64,000 bases of DNA, taken from the NCBI GenBank assembly GCA_030427085.1, contig JAUHXH010000003.1, positions 310,001 through 374,000 of the forward strand, read 5' to 3'. Numbering within the stretch: position 1 is the first letter of the stretch; every line of letters begins with the position of its first letter. Shown here piece after piece: positions 10,979-19,522 of this stretch. The notes under the pieces are model-generated. The model ran no database searches. It saw only the letters and a list, made by a program, of their open reading frames with translations, and was not told the DNA's origin. The translations under genes and the position numbers were made by a program. The DNA comes from Gammaproteobacteria bacterium. Its GTDB lineage: Bacteria; Pseudomonadota; Gammaproteobacteria; Pseudomonadales; Halieaceae.

Positions 10979-12180
10979 TCAGCTGACTTCAACTCTTCCC
11001 GGGTGGTTTTGACCAGATCGGCAAAGATGCGAAAGCTTTCATCGGCGGCTAACTTCTCTGCAATCAACAACCGATAAGCCTCCTCTTCCAGGTCATCCAG
11101 TGTCCGCAGGCGATCGGTGGCGGGCTGGTTATCCTGCCGCCGTAGCGTCAACACCCGCGCATAGAAGGTATCCACCCGGTCCTTCTTGCGCTGCGCCCGC
11201 CAACGCATCGCTGCCACCACCCCCGTCAGTAACAGAATAAACAGGTACACCAGCAAGTTGACGCTTTCAGCGTAACGCTCCAGCAGGCTCGGCTCATCCC
11301 GTTCGAGATAGCGTCGGGCGCCCGCATGCAGGGGAAAGCTGAGCTGCTCCTTGTCGAAGTGTTCGGTCACCCAACTGAATACGTCGGGTTCCAGGGCAGC
11401 GAAATGCGCTTTCTGCTCGATTAACACCCTGGTCAACTGGTAGATCTGTTCCTCACTGGCATCGCGGCGGGCCACCAGCAAGGTTTCAACCGCCAGCGAT
11501 TGCAGCGGACGTTCGTTACCGGGCAAGGTGTAGGTGCGCGCAGGAATCGTCATCGCCTGCAATTGGGGCACCAGAAGACTAATACCCTCGCGCAAAAACT
11601 CTGCTGTGGCGGGATCAGCTTCGGCCAGAGATGCCAAACGGTACCCCGGCAAGTACCAAGGCGTGCGATTGGGATTGATCGGGCCGACGTATACCAGCGC
11701 GTCCGTTTCACCAGGCTGTAGCGTATCCACCATCTCTACCCGGTCAAACAGCAAGCCGGTACGCGCTACTGCCAGCTCTACAAAAGTCCGACCGGCATGA
11801 GAGTTATTGGCCACGAATACCGTAACGCTCTCGCCCATGGCCTCCTTCCGCGCCAGATCCAGATCCTCGCGCACCAGCAGGTGCAAGGCACTGCGCAGTA
11901 GGGGAATGACCGTGCGTACGCCGCTATGGAATGGCGTGCTATTTTCAATGATCGTGAGATCGGCGTGATCACTCAGCAAGGCGTCCAGTGGTTCCATACC
12001 CTCAGTCGCGGCATCGGGCACGATATCGAGATTACTCTCGTCAGCAAATGCCTGCTGCATGGCTTCGATGTTCACCTGCTTGTAGGCCAGTGAATGCAGG
12101 CGCAGTGGCGCTTCCTGCCGAGCACAGGATGCCAGAACAAAGGTAGCGACCAATACAAAGAATAAGGTGCGGGAAGTCAC
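10975..12180 (-). CDS. TAXI-family TRAP solute-binding lipoprotein with C-terminal membrane anchor
   Basis: This resembles TAXI-type extracytoplasmic binding proteins, which deliver solutes to TRAP transporters. The frame is open to 12303, but a GTG at 12180 gives a clean lipoprotein start, TLFFVLVATFVLASC, with the lipidated Cys at residue 19. Alternatives are GTG 12192 and TTG 12195. From the chosen start it has 401 residues. The binding-protein core is followed by one membrane helix (about 308-326) and a basic, partly coiled cytoplasmic tail. No dctQM-type permease lies nearby, so it may serve a distant transporter or act as a sensor. The solute is unknown. Confidence 0.75.
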   Translation of the reverse strand: MTSRTLFFVLVATFVLASCARQEAPLRLHSLAYKQVNIEAMQQAFADESNLDIVPDAATEGMEPLDALLSDHADLTIIENSTPFHSGVRTVIPLLRSALHLLVREDLDLARKEAMGESVTVFVANNSHAGRTFVELAVARTGLLFDRVEMVDTLQPGETDALVYVGPINPNRTPWYLPGYRLASLAEADPATAEFLREGISLLVPQLQAMTIPARTYTLPGNERPLQSLAVETLLVARRDASEEQIYQLTRVLIEQKAHFAALEPDVFSWVTEHFDKEQLSFPLHAGARRYLERDEPSLLERYAESVNLLVYLFILLLTGVVAAMRWRAQRKKDRVDTFYARVLTLRRQDNQPATDRLRTLDDLEEEAYRLLIAEKLAADESFRIFADLVKTTREELKSAD

Positions 12181-12196
12181 CGGGGGAATCACCAAT

Positions 12197-12307
12197 ATGG
12201 CTGATATTGAGTTTCGGGCAGTGTCACACAAACTGCATAGTGCTGCACAGCCTGACCAGGCGGCTCGGCTGGCCGAAGCAATGGCGAGCCAGCAAAAAAA
12301 CAACTAA
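12197..12307 (+). CDS. Possible 36-residue small protein, unknown
   Basis: A short frame starts at an ATG with GGGGGA about nine nt upstream and ends in TAA. It encodes a hydrophilic, Ala/Gln-rich peptide beginning MADIEFRAVSHKLHS. It has no signal peptide or membrane segment and I do not recognise it. It overlaps the upstream region of the divergent TAXI gene and precedes the sulfatase by 101 nt. The ribosome binding site is the main support; it may be chance. Confidence 0.3.
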   Translation: MADIEFRAVSHKLHSAAQPDQAARLAEAMASQQKNN

Positions 12308-12322
12308 GCTTTGTTTGCTCCA

Positions 12323-12373
12323 ACACGAGCTCGCTCGTGTCTCGAAACCAGTGTGCCTTGCACCAAGGCGCAC
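12323..12373 (+). other. Two hairpins in the sulfatase leader
   Basis: ACACGAG/CTCGTGT (12323-12340, loop of four) and a 10-bp stem GTGTGCCTTG/CAAGGCGCAC with one G-T pair (12351-12373, loop of three) follow each other 36 nt or more before the sulfatase ATG. Neither has a U-tract. They could form a structured mRNA leader or a weak stop for the small frame before them. Confidence 0.4.
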
Positions 12374-12408
12374 CCCCGCAGAACTCTTCTCATTTCTGAG
12401 GAAAGACT

Positions 12409-13965
12409 ATGTTGTTGCAATCAGGATTATTCAAACCGAAACGCCAGTTAACCCACTCTCCTTTTTTCCTTCTGTCCGTGGTGATGCTGACCCTCCTCTC
12501 TCTCAGCGCCCGTGCAGCGGACAAACCCAACATCCTCGTTATCTGGGGCGATGATGTTGGTGTAATGAATATCAGCGCCTATCACAATGGCCTGATGGGA
12601 GGCACCACGCCCAACATCGACCGTATTGCGAATGAAGGCGCCATCTTCACTGACGCCTATGCCCAGCAAAGCTGCACCGCCGGCCGCGCCTCTTTCATCC
12701 TGGGGCAACACCCCTTCCGCACCGGCCTGCTGACTATCGGCATGCCCGGCTCGAAGCACGGCATCATGGACAAAGACCCCACCATTGCCGAGCTATTGAA
12801 AAACCACGGCTACGTAGCCGGACAGTTTGGCAAGAACCACCTGGGCGACCGGGACGAGCACTTGCCGACCAAACACGGCTTTGACGAATTTTTCGGCAAT
12901 CTCTATCACCTGAACGCGGAGGAAGAACCCGAAAGCGAGTTCTACCCCAAGGATCCGGAATTCCGGAAGCGTTTCGGCCCCCGGGGCGTGCTGCGCTCCA
13001 CCGCTGACGGCCAGGTTGAAGACACCGGCCCCCTGACCCGCAAGCGTATGGAAACGGCGGATTCGGAATTTCTGGCGGCCAGCCTCAAGTTCATCGAGAA
13101 AGCCCACGCCGAAGACAAACCCTTCTTCGTGTGGCACAACTCCACCCGCACACACGTGTGGACTCACCTCAGCGAGAAATACAAGGGCAAGTCAGGCTAC
13201 GGCATCTATGCCGATGGCATGATGGAACTCGATGATGGCGTTGGCGCCCTGCTCGACAAGCTGGACGAGCTGGGCATCGCCGACAACACCATCGTGGTGT
13301 TCAGCACCGATAACGGGGCGGAGAAATTCACCTGGCCCGACGGTGGCACCACCCCCTTCCGGGGTGAAAAAGGTACTACCTGGGAAGGTGGTTTCCGTGT
13401 ACCCATGATGGTGCGCTGGCCCGGCCGCATTGAACCAGGCTCAGTCATCAATGACATTTTCTCCCACGAGGACTGGATGCCTACTCTGCTGGCCGCTGTG
13501 GGTGAGCCGGACGTCAAAGAGAAGCTGCTCAAGGGCCACCGCGCCAATGGCAAGCGCTTCAAAGTCCACCTGGATGGTTATAACCAGTTGGGACTGCTGG
13601 AGGGTAAAGAGCCCGGCCAACGCAAGGAGATCTTCTACTTCGATGCGGGCGGCAACCTGAACGCGCTTCGCTACAACGACTGGAAAGTGCACTTCACGAT
13701 CATGGAAGGCGCCATCAACACGGCCTATCGCAAGTCGCCCAGCTGGCCGCTGGTGATCAACCTGCGCATGGATCCCTACGAGGTCGGCCCGGATTCCGGA
13801 CTGTATACCCGACAGTTCTACGCCGACCAGATGTGGATGTTCGTGCCGGCGCAAACTTACGTGGCTCAGTTCCTTGAAACCTTCAAGGATTTCCCGCCGA
13901 CCATGGGCAGCTCCCTCAGTGTCGACAAAGTGCTGAGCTCGCTGCAGGTAGCTCCACGCAACTAG
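12409..13965 (+). CDS. Secreted type I sulfatase (arylsulfatase family)
   Basis: Type I sulfatases hydrolyse sulfate esters using a formylglycine made from Cys or Ser. The 518-residue protein has a signal peptide ending near ARA36-37. The metal-binding start NILVIWGDDVG follows, with Asp48 and Asp49. The activation motif is CTAGR, with Cys89 as the residue to be converted, placing it in the Cys-type class. Downstream are GQFGKNHLGDR, STDNGAE and FRGEKGTTWEGGFRVP, all typical of arylsulfatases. A good AGGA site precedes the ATG. No formylglycine-generating enzyme or other sulfatase is nearby. The natural substrate (an aryl sulfate or an algal polysaccharide) cannot be told. Confidence 0.92.
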   Translation: MLLQSGLFKPKRQLTHSPFFLLSVVMLTLLSLSARAADKPNILVIWGDDVGVMNISAYHNGLMGGTTPNIDRIANEGAIFTDAYAQQSCTAGRASFILGQHPFRTGLLTIGMPGSKHGIMDKDPTIAELLKNHGYVAGQFGKNHLGDRDEHLPTKHGFDEFFGNLYHLNAEEEPESEFYPKDPEFRKRFGPRGVLRSTADGQVEDTGPLTRKRMETADSEFLAASLKFIEKAHAEDKPFFVWHNSTRTHVWTHLSEKYKGKSGYGIYADGMMELDDGVGALLDKLDELGIADNTIVVFSTDNGAEKFTWPDGGTTPFRGEKGTTWEGGFRVPMMVRWPGRIEPGSVINDIFSHEDWMPTLLAAVGEPDVKEKLLKGHRANGKRFKVHLDGYNQLGLLEGKEPGQRKEIFYFDAGGNLNALRYNDWKVHFTIMEGAINTAYRKSPSWPLVINLRMDPYEVGPDSGLYTRQFYADQMWMFVPAQTYVAQFLETFKDFPPTMGSSLSVDKVLSSLQVAPRN

Positions 13966-13984
13966 GACCAAACCGTCAGGTAAT

Positions 13985-14020
13985 AAAAAAGGCCGCCTCG
14001 TTTCCGGGGCGGCCTTTTCT
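13985..14020. terminator. Bidirectional intrinsic terminator between convergent genes
   Basis: A-tract, stem GGCCGCC/GGCGGCC (13991-13997 with 14008-14014), 10-nt loop, then TTTTCTTTT. The A-tract and T-tract extend the stem. It lies between the convergent sulfatase and M28-M49 genes and can serve both. Confidence 0.9.
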
Positions 14021-14041
14021 TTTGTCGCTGGATTAGCGGAC

Positions 14042-17000
14042 TTAGTTCTCGTCCGGCAGGAAGGAGTAATGCTTGGCGTAGTACAGCATCTGCTCGTCGA
14101 AGCTGTCGTGCTGCATGATGCGCACATCGACAATTTCGCCGTTTTCCATCACCGGTTCCAGCACCGGATTGATGAAGCCGGAATACGGCGCCTTGTCCAG
14201 CTTGGCCACACGCTCCAGTACTTCCGCGTGCAACTCAGGATCGACCTGCGTACCGTAAGTTTCCACCAGGAACTGGATACGGTCGAAATCCCCCTCAGAC
14301 TTCACTCGCTGCAGTTCGCGCAATTGCTCACCGAAGATAGTACGCAGCTTGTCGTAATCGTTGATCACGAAATAGGTCTTACCGTCGCGCACGCGGCGCT
14401 CGATGACCTTGTCCTCTTTACCCATCTCGAAGGCCCAGTGCGCCACCATGGCCCGGTTGCGCATGTGGGCTTCTTCGATCAACTCACCCGGCTTCAGGCG
14501 CTGCAACTGGGTCATCATGCCATTGCGGATGTACTTGTCGTATTCCACCTTGGACGCTTCCAGATCAGGCATTACACCCAGCTCCACCAGTTTGGGGTCG
14601 CGAATAAAGTACAGTGCCACCAGGTCGGCACGACCTTCTTCGGAGGTGGAGGAGTACTGCTTCAGGGTTTCCTTCGGCGTCCCAACACCGGCGTTGATCT
14701 TGCCGGAGGCGTGACCGATCACTTCGTGCATGTCGGTGTGCAGGGCGTCGGTGATCTCCTGGTATTCCTTCGCACGCGCTACTTCCGCCTCGTCCCAGGC
14801 AAACTCTTCCAGAATGCCGCTGGGCACCGCGTTGTAGGCCGCCACAATGTTGCTCAGGCTGACTGACTTGGAACCGTAGTTGGCGCGAATCCAGTTGGCG
14901 TTGGGCAGGTTTATGCCGATCGGCGTGGACGGTGAGGCGTCACCAGATTCCGCGACCACGGTAATGGCCTTGCCGAGGATGCCCTTCACGTCTTTGCGCT
15001 TGTGGTCGTCCATAATTGGCGAATTGTCTTCAAACCACTGGGCCTGGTCGCCGATAGCGGCGATACGGCGGGTGGCCACTTCATCACGGAAGAACACCAC
15101 AGACTCCCAGGAACCGCGGTAGGCAATGGGGTCGTTGTAGACCTCGATAAAGCCATTGATGAAGTCGATGGCGGAGTCAGCGTCTTCCACCGAGGCAATG
15201 CTGTAGGCGTCGAAGTCTTTCAGGTCGCCACTGCGGTAGTACTTCACCAGCAGTTCCAGCACTTTGCGCTGCTTGTCGTTCTCAGCCACGGTGGCGGCTT
15301 TTTCCAGCCAGTTGGCCACCTGCTCCAGGGCCTCACCGTAAAGACCGCCCACCTTGTAGATGCGTTCTTCAATCTCGCCGTTGGCGTTTTTCACCAACTG
15401 GGAGTTCAGGCCCCAGGAGATCGGCTCAGGGTCTTCGGGGTTTTTACGTGCGTTGTAAAAGGCGCGCACTTCATCTTCGGTCACACCGTCGTAGAGATTG
15501 ACGGCGGAGGCGACCACCTTGTCCACGTCAGCAGCCGTATTGACCTTCTTCGGGGCTTCCGAGGGATAGAACATTACCGGCACCAGTTCCAGCACCAGAT
15601 CCTCGGCACTCTGGCCCTTACGCAGGGGCAGTTCACCAGATGCTTCCACCGACGTCACTACCGCGGAGAAATACTCGGAGGTAAAGGCGGGCTGGAACTT
15701 CAGGGTGCTGTAGTGATGATGAATACCGTTCGCGAACCACACCTGGCGGGTGTAGGTCATGAAGTCTTCGAAAGCTTCACTGTTGCGGTCGCCGCTGTAG
15801 TTACGCACTACGGCTTCCAGGGTGCGACGGATGCGCAGGTTGTGCTTGAAGTTCTGGTCGTAAATGATGTCGCGGCCGGCGTAGCTGGCCTGATACAGGT
15901 AGTACAGCAGTTCTTTCTGCTTCGGAGTCAGCTCGTCCCAGCCCGGTACCTGGTAGCGCAACACCTGAATATCGGCAAAGCGCGCCACTTTCCAGGGGAA
16001 GGCCAGGGAAGCATCGCGAACGCCCTTGAACTCGTTACCTTCGCGCCACTCGGGGAAATCGCGATTCGACGCCAGTTCACCGCCAATGGCGAAGAGCAGC
16101 AGCATTTCCTGGGCAGCACCGCGCAGGTCCCAGCTCGCATCGTACTCATCCGAGGGCTTGTGGTAGTGATTCGCGGTGTACTCTTTCAGGCGCTCCTCGC
16201 CCCACTCCTTGCCGTGCTCCACGGAGTCGGTGGAACGGGTCAGGTACAGCGCAGGCACACCGATCTTGGCGAAGTTGAAGTGGTCGGAGCGGTAGTAGTA
16301 GCCCTTCTCCGGGCTGGGCTCACTTACCACGGTCCGGCCCTGGGCCTCGGCGGCGCGGGCCAGGTAATCTTCCAGCTCGCTATTGCCCTGGCCCACCACG
16401 GCCACATCGCGGGTCAGGCCGACGTTGCCGGCGGCGATGTTATCCATATTGATGTTGGCCACGGTCTTGGCTGCCGGGAACACCGGATTTTCCGCGTACC
16501 ATTTGGAGCCCAGCAGGCCACTTTCCTCGGCTGTCACCGCCAGGAACATCACCGAACGTTCCGGAGCAACTTCCTGCTGCTGGAACTGGCGGGCGATAGC
16601 CATCAGGCCGGCGATGCCGGAGGCGTTATCGCTGGCGCCGTTATAGATGTTGTCGCCTTCCTGGTCGGGGCGTACGCCCAGATGATCCCAGTGGGCGGTG
16701 TAGATGATCACTTCTTCCGGATAGGTGCTGCCGGGGATGTAGCCCAGCACATTGGAAGATTCGGTACTGGACACCGCATTTTCCAGCATCACGCTGGCCT
16801 GCAGATTGGCCATGGCTTGCGCCTTGAAGCCGGGTTGAGCCGCGGCTGCTTTCGCTTCGGCGTAGTCCATGCCAGCGGCTTTAAACAGTTCCTGCGCGCG
16901 CTCGTGGGTGATCCAGCCTTCTACGGCGACCTTGTCCATGTGGCGATTATCGGCAGACAGGCCAATCTGGGCACCCGACCAGCTATTGGCAACCACTTCC

Positions 17001-17692
17001 CACGGGTAGGCCGCCGGCGCAGTTTCATGCACGATCAACACCGCGGCGGCGCCCTGCCGCGCGGCTTCTTCATATTTGTAGTTCCAGCGACCGTAGTAGG
17101 TCATGGTGTTGCCGTTGAACAACGCCGGATCCTGGGTGGCGTAACCGGGGTCATTGATCAGCACCACCACGGTTTTGCCTTTCACGTCGATGCCGGCGTA
17201 ATCATTCCACTCGCGCTCGGGCGCGTTGATGCCGTAGCCCACGAACACCAGCTCGGAAGCTTCCACTCTCACGCTGGGTACCTGGCGCTGGGTGCCGACC
17301 ATCATGTCGATGCCGTAGGCCAGTTTCTCGTCGTAGTCATCGCCTACCAGGGTCAGTACTGCCGAGGGGGACGTTGTCACGGAGCTGATCGGCACTTCCT
17401 GGAACCAGGAGCCCGCATTGGCGGGCGTGAGGCCCAGTGCCTCGTATTGTTCCGAAATGTAGGCGATGGTTTTGGCTTCGCCGGCGGTGCCGGGCTCACG
17501 ACCCTCAAAGCTGTCGTCGGCCAGCACAGGAATGTGGGTGTGCAGGTCTTTTTCGACCTGTTCTGCCGGGGTGGGCGCGGCCTCCGGGGCCGCAGTAGTC
17601 TCAGCCGGGGGCTGCTCGGCGCCACAGGCAGCCAGCAAAGCCGCCAGCGCCAGCGCGGCCAGACGGCGGCTGGTTTGAATACTGTTGAACAT
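14042..17692 (-). CDS. Two-enzyme lipoprotein: M28 aminopeptidase fused to M49 dipeptidyl-peptidase III
   Basis: This 1216-residue protein joins two zinc peptidases. A signal peptide ends in the lipobox LLAAC (Cys23). A PA-like insert (about 100-300) and an M28 domain follow, with the full zinc set: His334 (TAHWDH), Asp355 (NGASDNASG), Glu389 and Glu390 (TAEES), Asp417 and His511. From about 545 to the end it matches peptidase family M49: HEVIGH at 989-994 is the HExxGH zinc motif and EEGRAD at 1018-1023 supplies the third ligand. Both active sites look intact. M28 enzymes remove single N-terminal residues and DPP III removes dipeptides, so one envelope protein could finish peptide digestion for the POT transporter next door. 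Each half has the length of a stand-alone enzyme. Confidence 0.93.
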   Translation of the reverse strand: MFNSIQTSRRLAALALAALLAACGAEQPPAETTAAPEAAPTPAEQVEKDLHTHIPVLADDSFEGREPGTAGEAKTIAYISEQYEALGLTPANAGSWFQEVPISSVTTSPSAVLTLVGDDYDEKLAYGIDMMVGTQRQVPSVRVEASELVFVGYGINAPEREWNDYAGIDVKGKTVVVLINDPGYATQDPALFNGNTMTYYGRWNYKYEEAARQGAAAVLIVHETAPAAYPWEVVANSWSGAQIGLSADNRHMDKVAVEGWITHERAQELFKAAGMDYAEAKAAAAQPGFKAQAMANLQASVMLENAVSSTESSNVLGYIPGSTYPEEVIIYTAHWDHLGVRPDQEGDNIYNGASDNASGIAGLMAIARQFQQQEVAPERSVMFLAVTAEESGLLGSKWYAENPVFPAAKTVANINMDNIAAGNVGLTRDVAVVGQGNSELEDYLARAAEAQGRTVVSEPSPEKGYYYRSDHFNFAKIGVPALYLTRSTDSVEHGKEWGEERLKEYTANHYHKPSDEYDASWDLRGAAQEMLLLFAIGGELASNRDFPEWREGNEFKGVRDASLAFPWKVARFADIQVLRYQVPGWDELTPKQKELLYYLYQASYAGRDIIYDQNFKHNLRIRRTLEAVVRNYSGDRNSEAFEDFMTYTRQVWFANGIHHHYSTLKFQPAFTSEYFSAVVTSVEASGELPLRKGQSAEDLVLELVPVMFYPSEAPKKVNTAADVDKVVASAVNLYDGVTEDEVRAFYNARKNPEDPEPISWGLNSQLVKNANGEIEERIYKVGGLYGEALEQVANWLEKAATVAENDKQRKVLELLVKYYRSGDLKDFDAYSIASVEDADSAIDFINGFIEVYNDPIAYRGSWESVVFFRDEVATRRIAAIGDQAQWFEDNSPIMDDHKRKDVKGILGKAITVVAESGDASPSTPIGINLPNANWIRANYGSKSVSLSNIVAAYNAVPSGILEEFAWDEAEVARAKEYQEITDALHTDMHEVIGHASGKINAGVGTPKETLKQYSSTSEEGRADLVALYFIRDPKLVELGVMPDLEASKVEYDKYIRNGMMTQLQRLKPGELIEEAHMRNRAMVAHWAFEMGKEDKVIERRVRDGKTYFVINDYDKLRTIFGEQLRELQRVKSEGDFDRIQFLVETYGTQVDPELHAEVLERVAKLDKAPYSGFINPVLEPVMENGEIVDVRIMQHDSFDEQMLYYAKHYSFLPDEN

Positions 17693-17845
17693 GTGTTTCT
17701 CCGTGTACGGGGCAAACAGGGCCCGGGCTGTGCAGGGCCTTCAGGTTATCCAGGGTAAGACGAGCCAACGGGCAATTCCCTCAAGACGCCCTCAACGCTG
17801 GATTGAGGGTCAGGCGCCCCCACTCGTCATACAGGCGTTAAGGCC

Positions 17846-17851
17846 TATAAT
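17846..17851 (+). promoter_or_regulatory. -10 box upstream of the POT transporter gene
   Basis: A perfect TATAAT lies 49 nt before the transporter ATG. No convincing -35 is seen 16-18 nt upstream, so an activator may be needed or the match may be chance. Confidence 0.35.
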
Positions 17852-17899
17852 AGCGCCCATCGGCCCTTCTGCGGCCAAAAAGATTATAAGGAAGCATTG

Positions 17900-19432
17900 A
17901 TGACGACTTCGACTGCTGCCACACCTGTGGCAGATTCTGGCTTTTTTGGCCATCCCAAGGGGCTTTCCACGCTGTTTTTCACCGAAATGTGGGAGCGCAT
18001 GAGCTACTACGGCATGCGCGCACTGCTGGTGCTGTTCATGACCGCCAGCTTGCAGGAAGAGGGCCTGGCCTTCACCGTGGCGGCGTCCACCGCGATTTAC
18101 GGCCTGTACACCGGAGCGGTGTACTTCCTGGGCCTGCCCGGCGGCTGGATCGCCGACCGGCTGCTCGGCGGCCAGCGCACGGTGTGGTACGGCGGCATTA
18201 TCATCATGTGTGGCCACATCGTGCTGGCCATCCCCAACGACAGCACCTTCTTCATCGGCCTGATCCTGGTGGCCTCCGGTACCGGCCTGCTGAAACCCAA
18301 TATCAGCGCACTGGTAGGCCAGCTCTACAGCGATGACGATGTACGCCGCGATGGCGGCTATGCCCTGTACTACATGGGCATCAACATCGGCTCCGTGCTG
18401 GGTTACACCATTTGCGGCTACTTTGGGGAGAATATCGGCTGGCACTGGGGCTTCGGCGCCGCGGCAGTGGGTATGTTCTTCGGCCTGATCCAGTACCGCA
18501 TCACCCTGGGCAACCTCGGCGGCGCCAGCGCTGCCCCGGAGAGCCCGATGACACCCGCAGGTGCCCGCAAGGCCTGGACTGTCATCTTCGCCGTAGTGGC
18601 CGCGGTCGTTGTCATCACCGGCGCTGCACTGACCGGTGCACTCACCATCAACCCGGTGGTTCTGGCGCAGTACGTGGCCGTCGCCTTCACCCTGATCTTC
18701 TTCGCCTACTACGGCTACATCTACTTCGCAGGTCAACTGAGCGACGCCGAGAAAAAGCGTATGTGGGCCCTGTTCCTGGTGTGTGTGGCCTCGGCCTGCT
18801 TCTGGTCCGGCTTTGAGCAGGCAGGCTCCTCCCTGAACCTGTTTGGTCGCGACTACACCGACCGTCTGGTGGGTAGCTTCGAATTGCCGGCGTCCTGGTT
18901 CCAGAACGTGAACCCCATGTTCATCGTGATCCTGTCGCCCTTCTTCGCCGCCCTGTGGATCAACCTGGGCAAGCGCATGATCTCGCCCTCCTATGGCATG
19001 AAGTGCGCTATCGGCCTGATCATCATGGCCAGTGGCTTTATCGTGATGTTCTTCGCTGCCCAGTACGCAGCCCAGGGCCTGAAAGTGGCGCCCTACTGGC
19101 TGATCACCACCTACTTCCTGCACACCGTGGGCGAGCTCTGCCTGAGCCCGGTCGCCCTGTCGGCGGTAAGCAAGCTGTCGCCCAAGCGCTTTGCGGGCCA
19201 GATGATGGGTGTGTTTGTACTGACCTACTCCATCGGCAACATCATCTCCGGCCTGCTGGCGGGTAACTTCGACCCCAACAACGTGGCTGAACTGCCCAAC
19301 CTCTACCTGCAGATCGCCCTGTTCAGCATTGGCGTGGGCATCATCGTGGCGCTGATCAGCCTGAAGGCCAAAGCCTGGGAAGGCCTGCACAGCAACAAGC
19401 CCGGCGTGGCGGTAGCAACCGACACTCCGTGA
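17900..19432 (+). CDS. POT-family proton-coupled di/tripeptide transporter
   Basis: POT proteins import di- and tripeptides with protons. The 510-residue protein is polytopic, with about 14 membrane segments. It carries the family signature EMWERMSYYGMRALL (the ExxER proton/peptide motif) in helix 1 and the GGWIADRLLGGQRTVWYGG loop. FSGFEQAGSS-like and ELCLSPVALSAVSKLSP motifs lie in the second half. The ATG at 17900 follows AAGGAAG by five nt; a TTG one codon earlier is less likely. It sits between two envelope peptidase genes that could feed it. Confidence 0.95.
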   Translation: MTTSTAATPVADSGFFGHPKGLSTLFFTEMWERMSYYGMRALLVLFMTASLQEEGLAFTVAASTAIYGLYTGAVYFLGLPGGWIADRLLGGQRTVWYGGIIIMCGHIVLAIPNDSTFFIGLILVASGTGLLKPNISALVGQLYSDDDVRRDGGYALYYMGINIGSVLGYTICGYFGENIGWHWGFGAAAVGMFFGLIQYRITLGNLGGASAAPESPMTPAGARKAWTVIFAVVAAVVVITGAALTGALTINPVVLAQYVAVAFTLIFFAYYGYIYFAGQLSDAEKKRMWALFLVCVASACFWSGFEQAGSSLNLFGRDYTDRLVGSFELPASWFQNVNPMFIVILSPFFAALWINLGKRMISPSYGMKCAIGLIIMASGFIVMFFAAQYAAQGLKVAPYWLITTYFLHTVGELCLSPVALSAVSKLSPKRFAGQMMGVFVLTYSIGNIISGLLAGNFDPNNVAELPNLYLQIALFSIGVGIIVALISLKAKAWEGLHSNKPGVAVATDTP

Positions 19433-19453
19433 CGTAGTTCTGCATTTAGTACC

Positions 19454-19485
19454 GGGCGCGGTGGGCTTTTCGCTCCGCCGCGCCC
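19454..19485 (+). other. Hairpin between transporter and M1 peptidase genes
   Basis: GGGCGCGG (19454-19461) and CCGCGCCC (19478-19485) form an 8-bp GC stem 21 nt after the transporter stop. There is no U-tract, so it may be a weak terminator or an mRNA 3' stabiliser. Confidence 0.35.
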
Positions 19486-19522
19486 AATCCCACCGTTTTC
19501 ACCCTCTCCCGAGGAATTCCCC

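Noticed and set aside
15002-17758. 918-codon open frame on the plus strand
   Set aside because: It lies opposite the M28-M49 gene; the translation is His/Gly/Val-rich with no domain signs, as expected of a shadow in GC-rich DNA.
17810-19390. 526-codon open frame on the minus strand
   Set aside because: Antisense to the POT transporter; very rich in His, Gln and Asp with no fold-like pattern.
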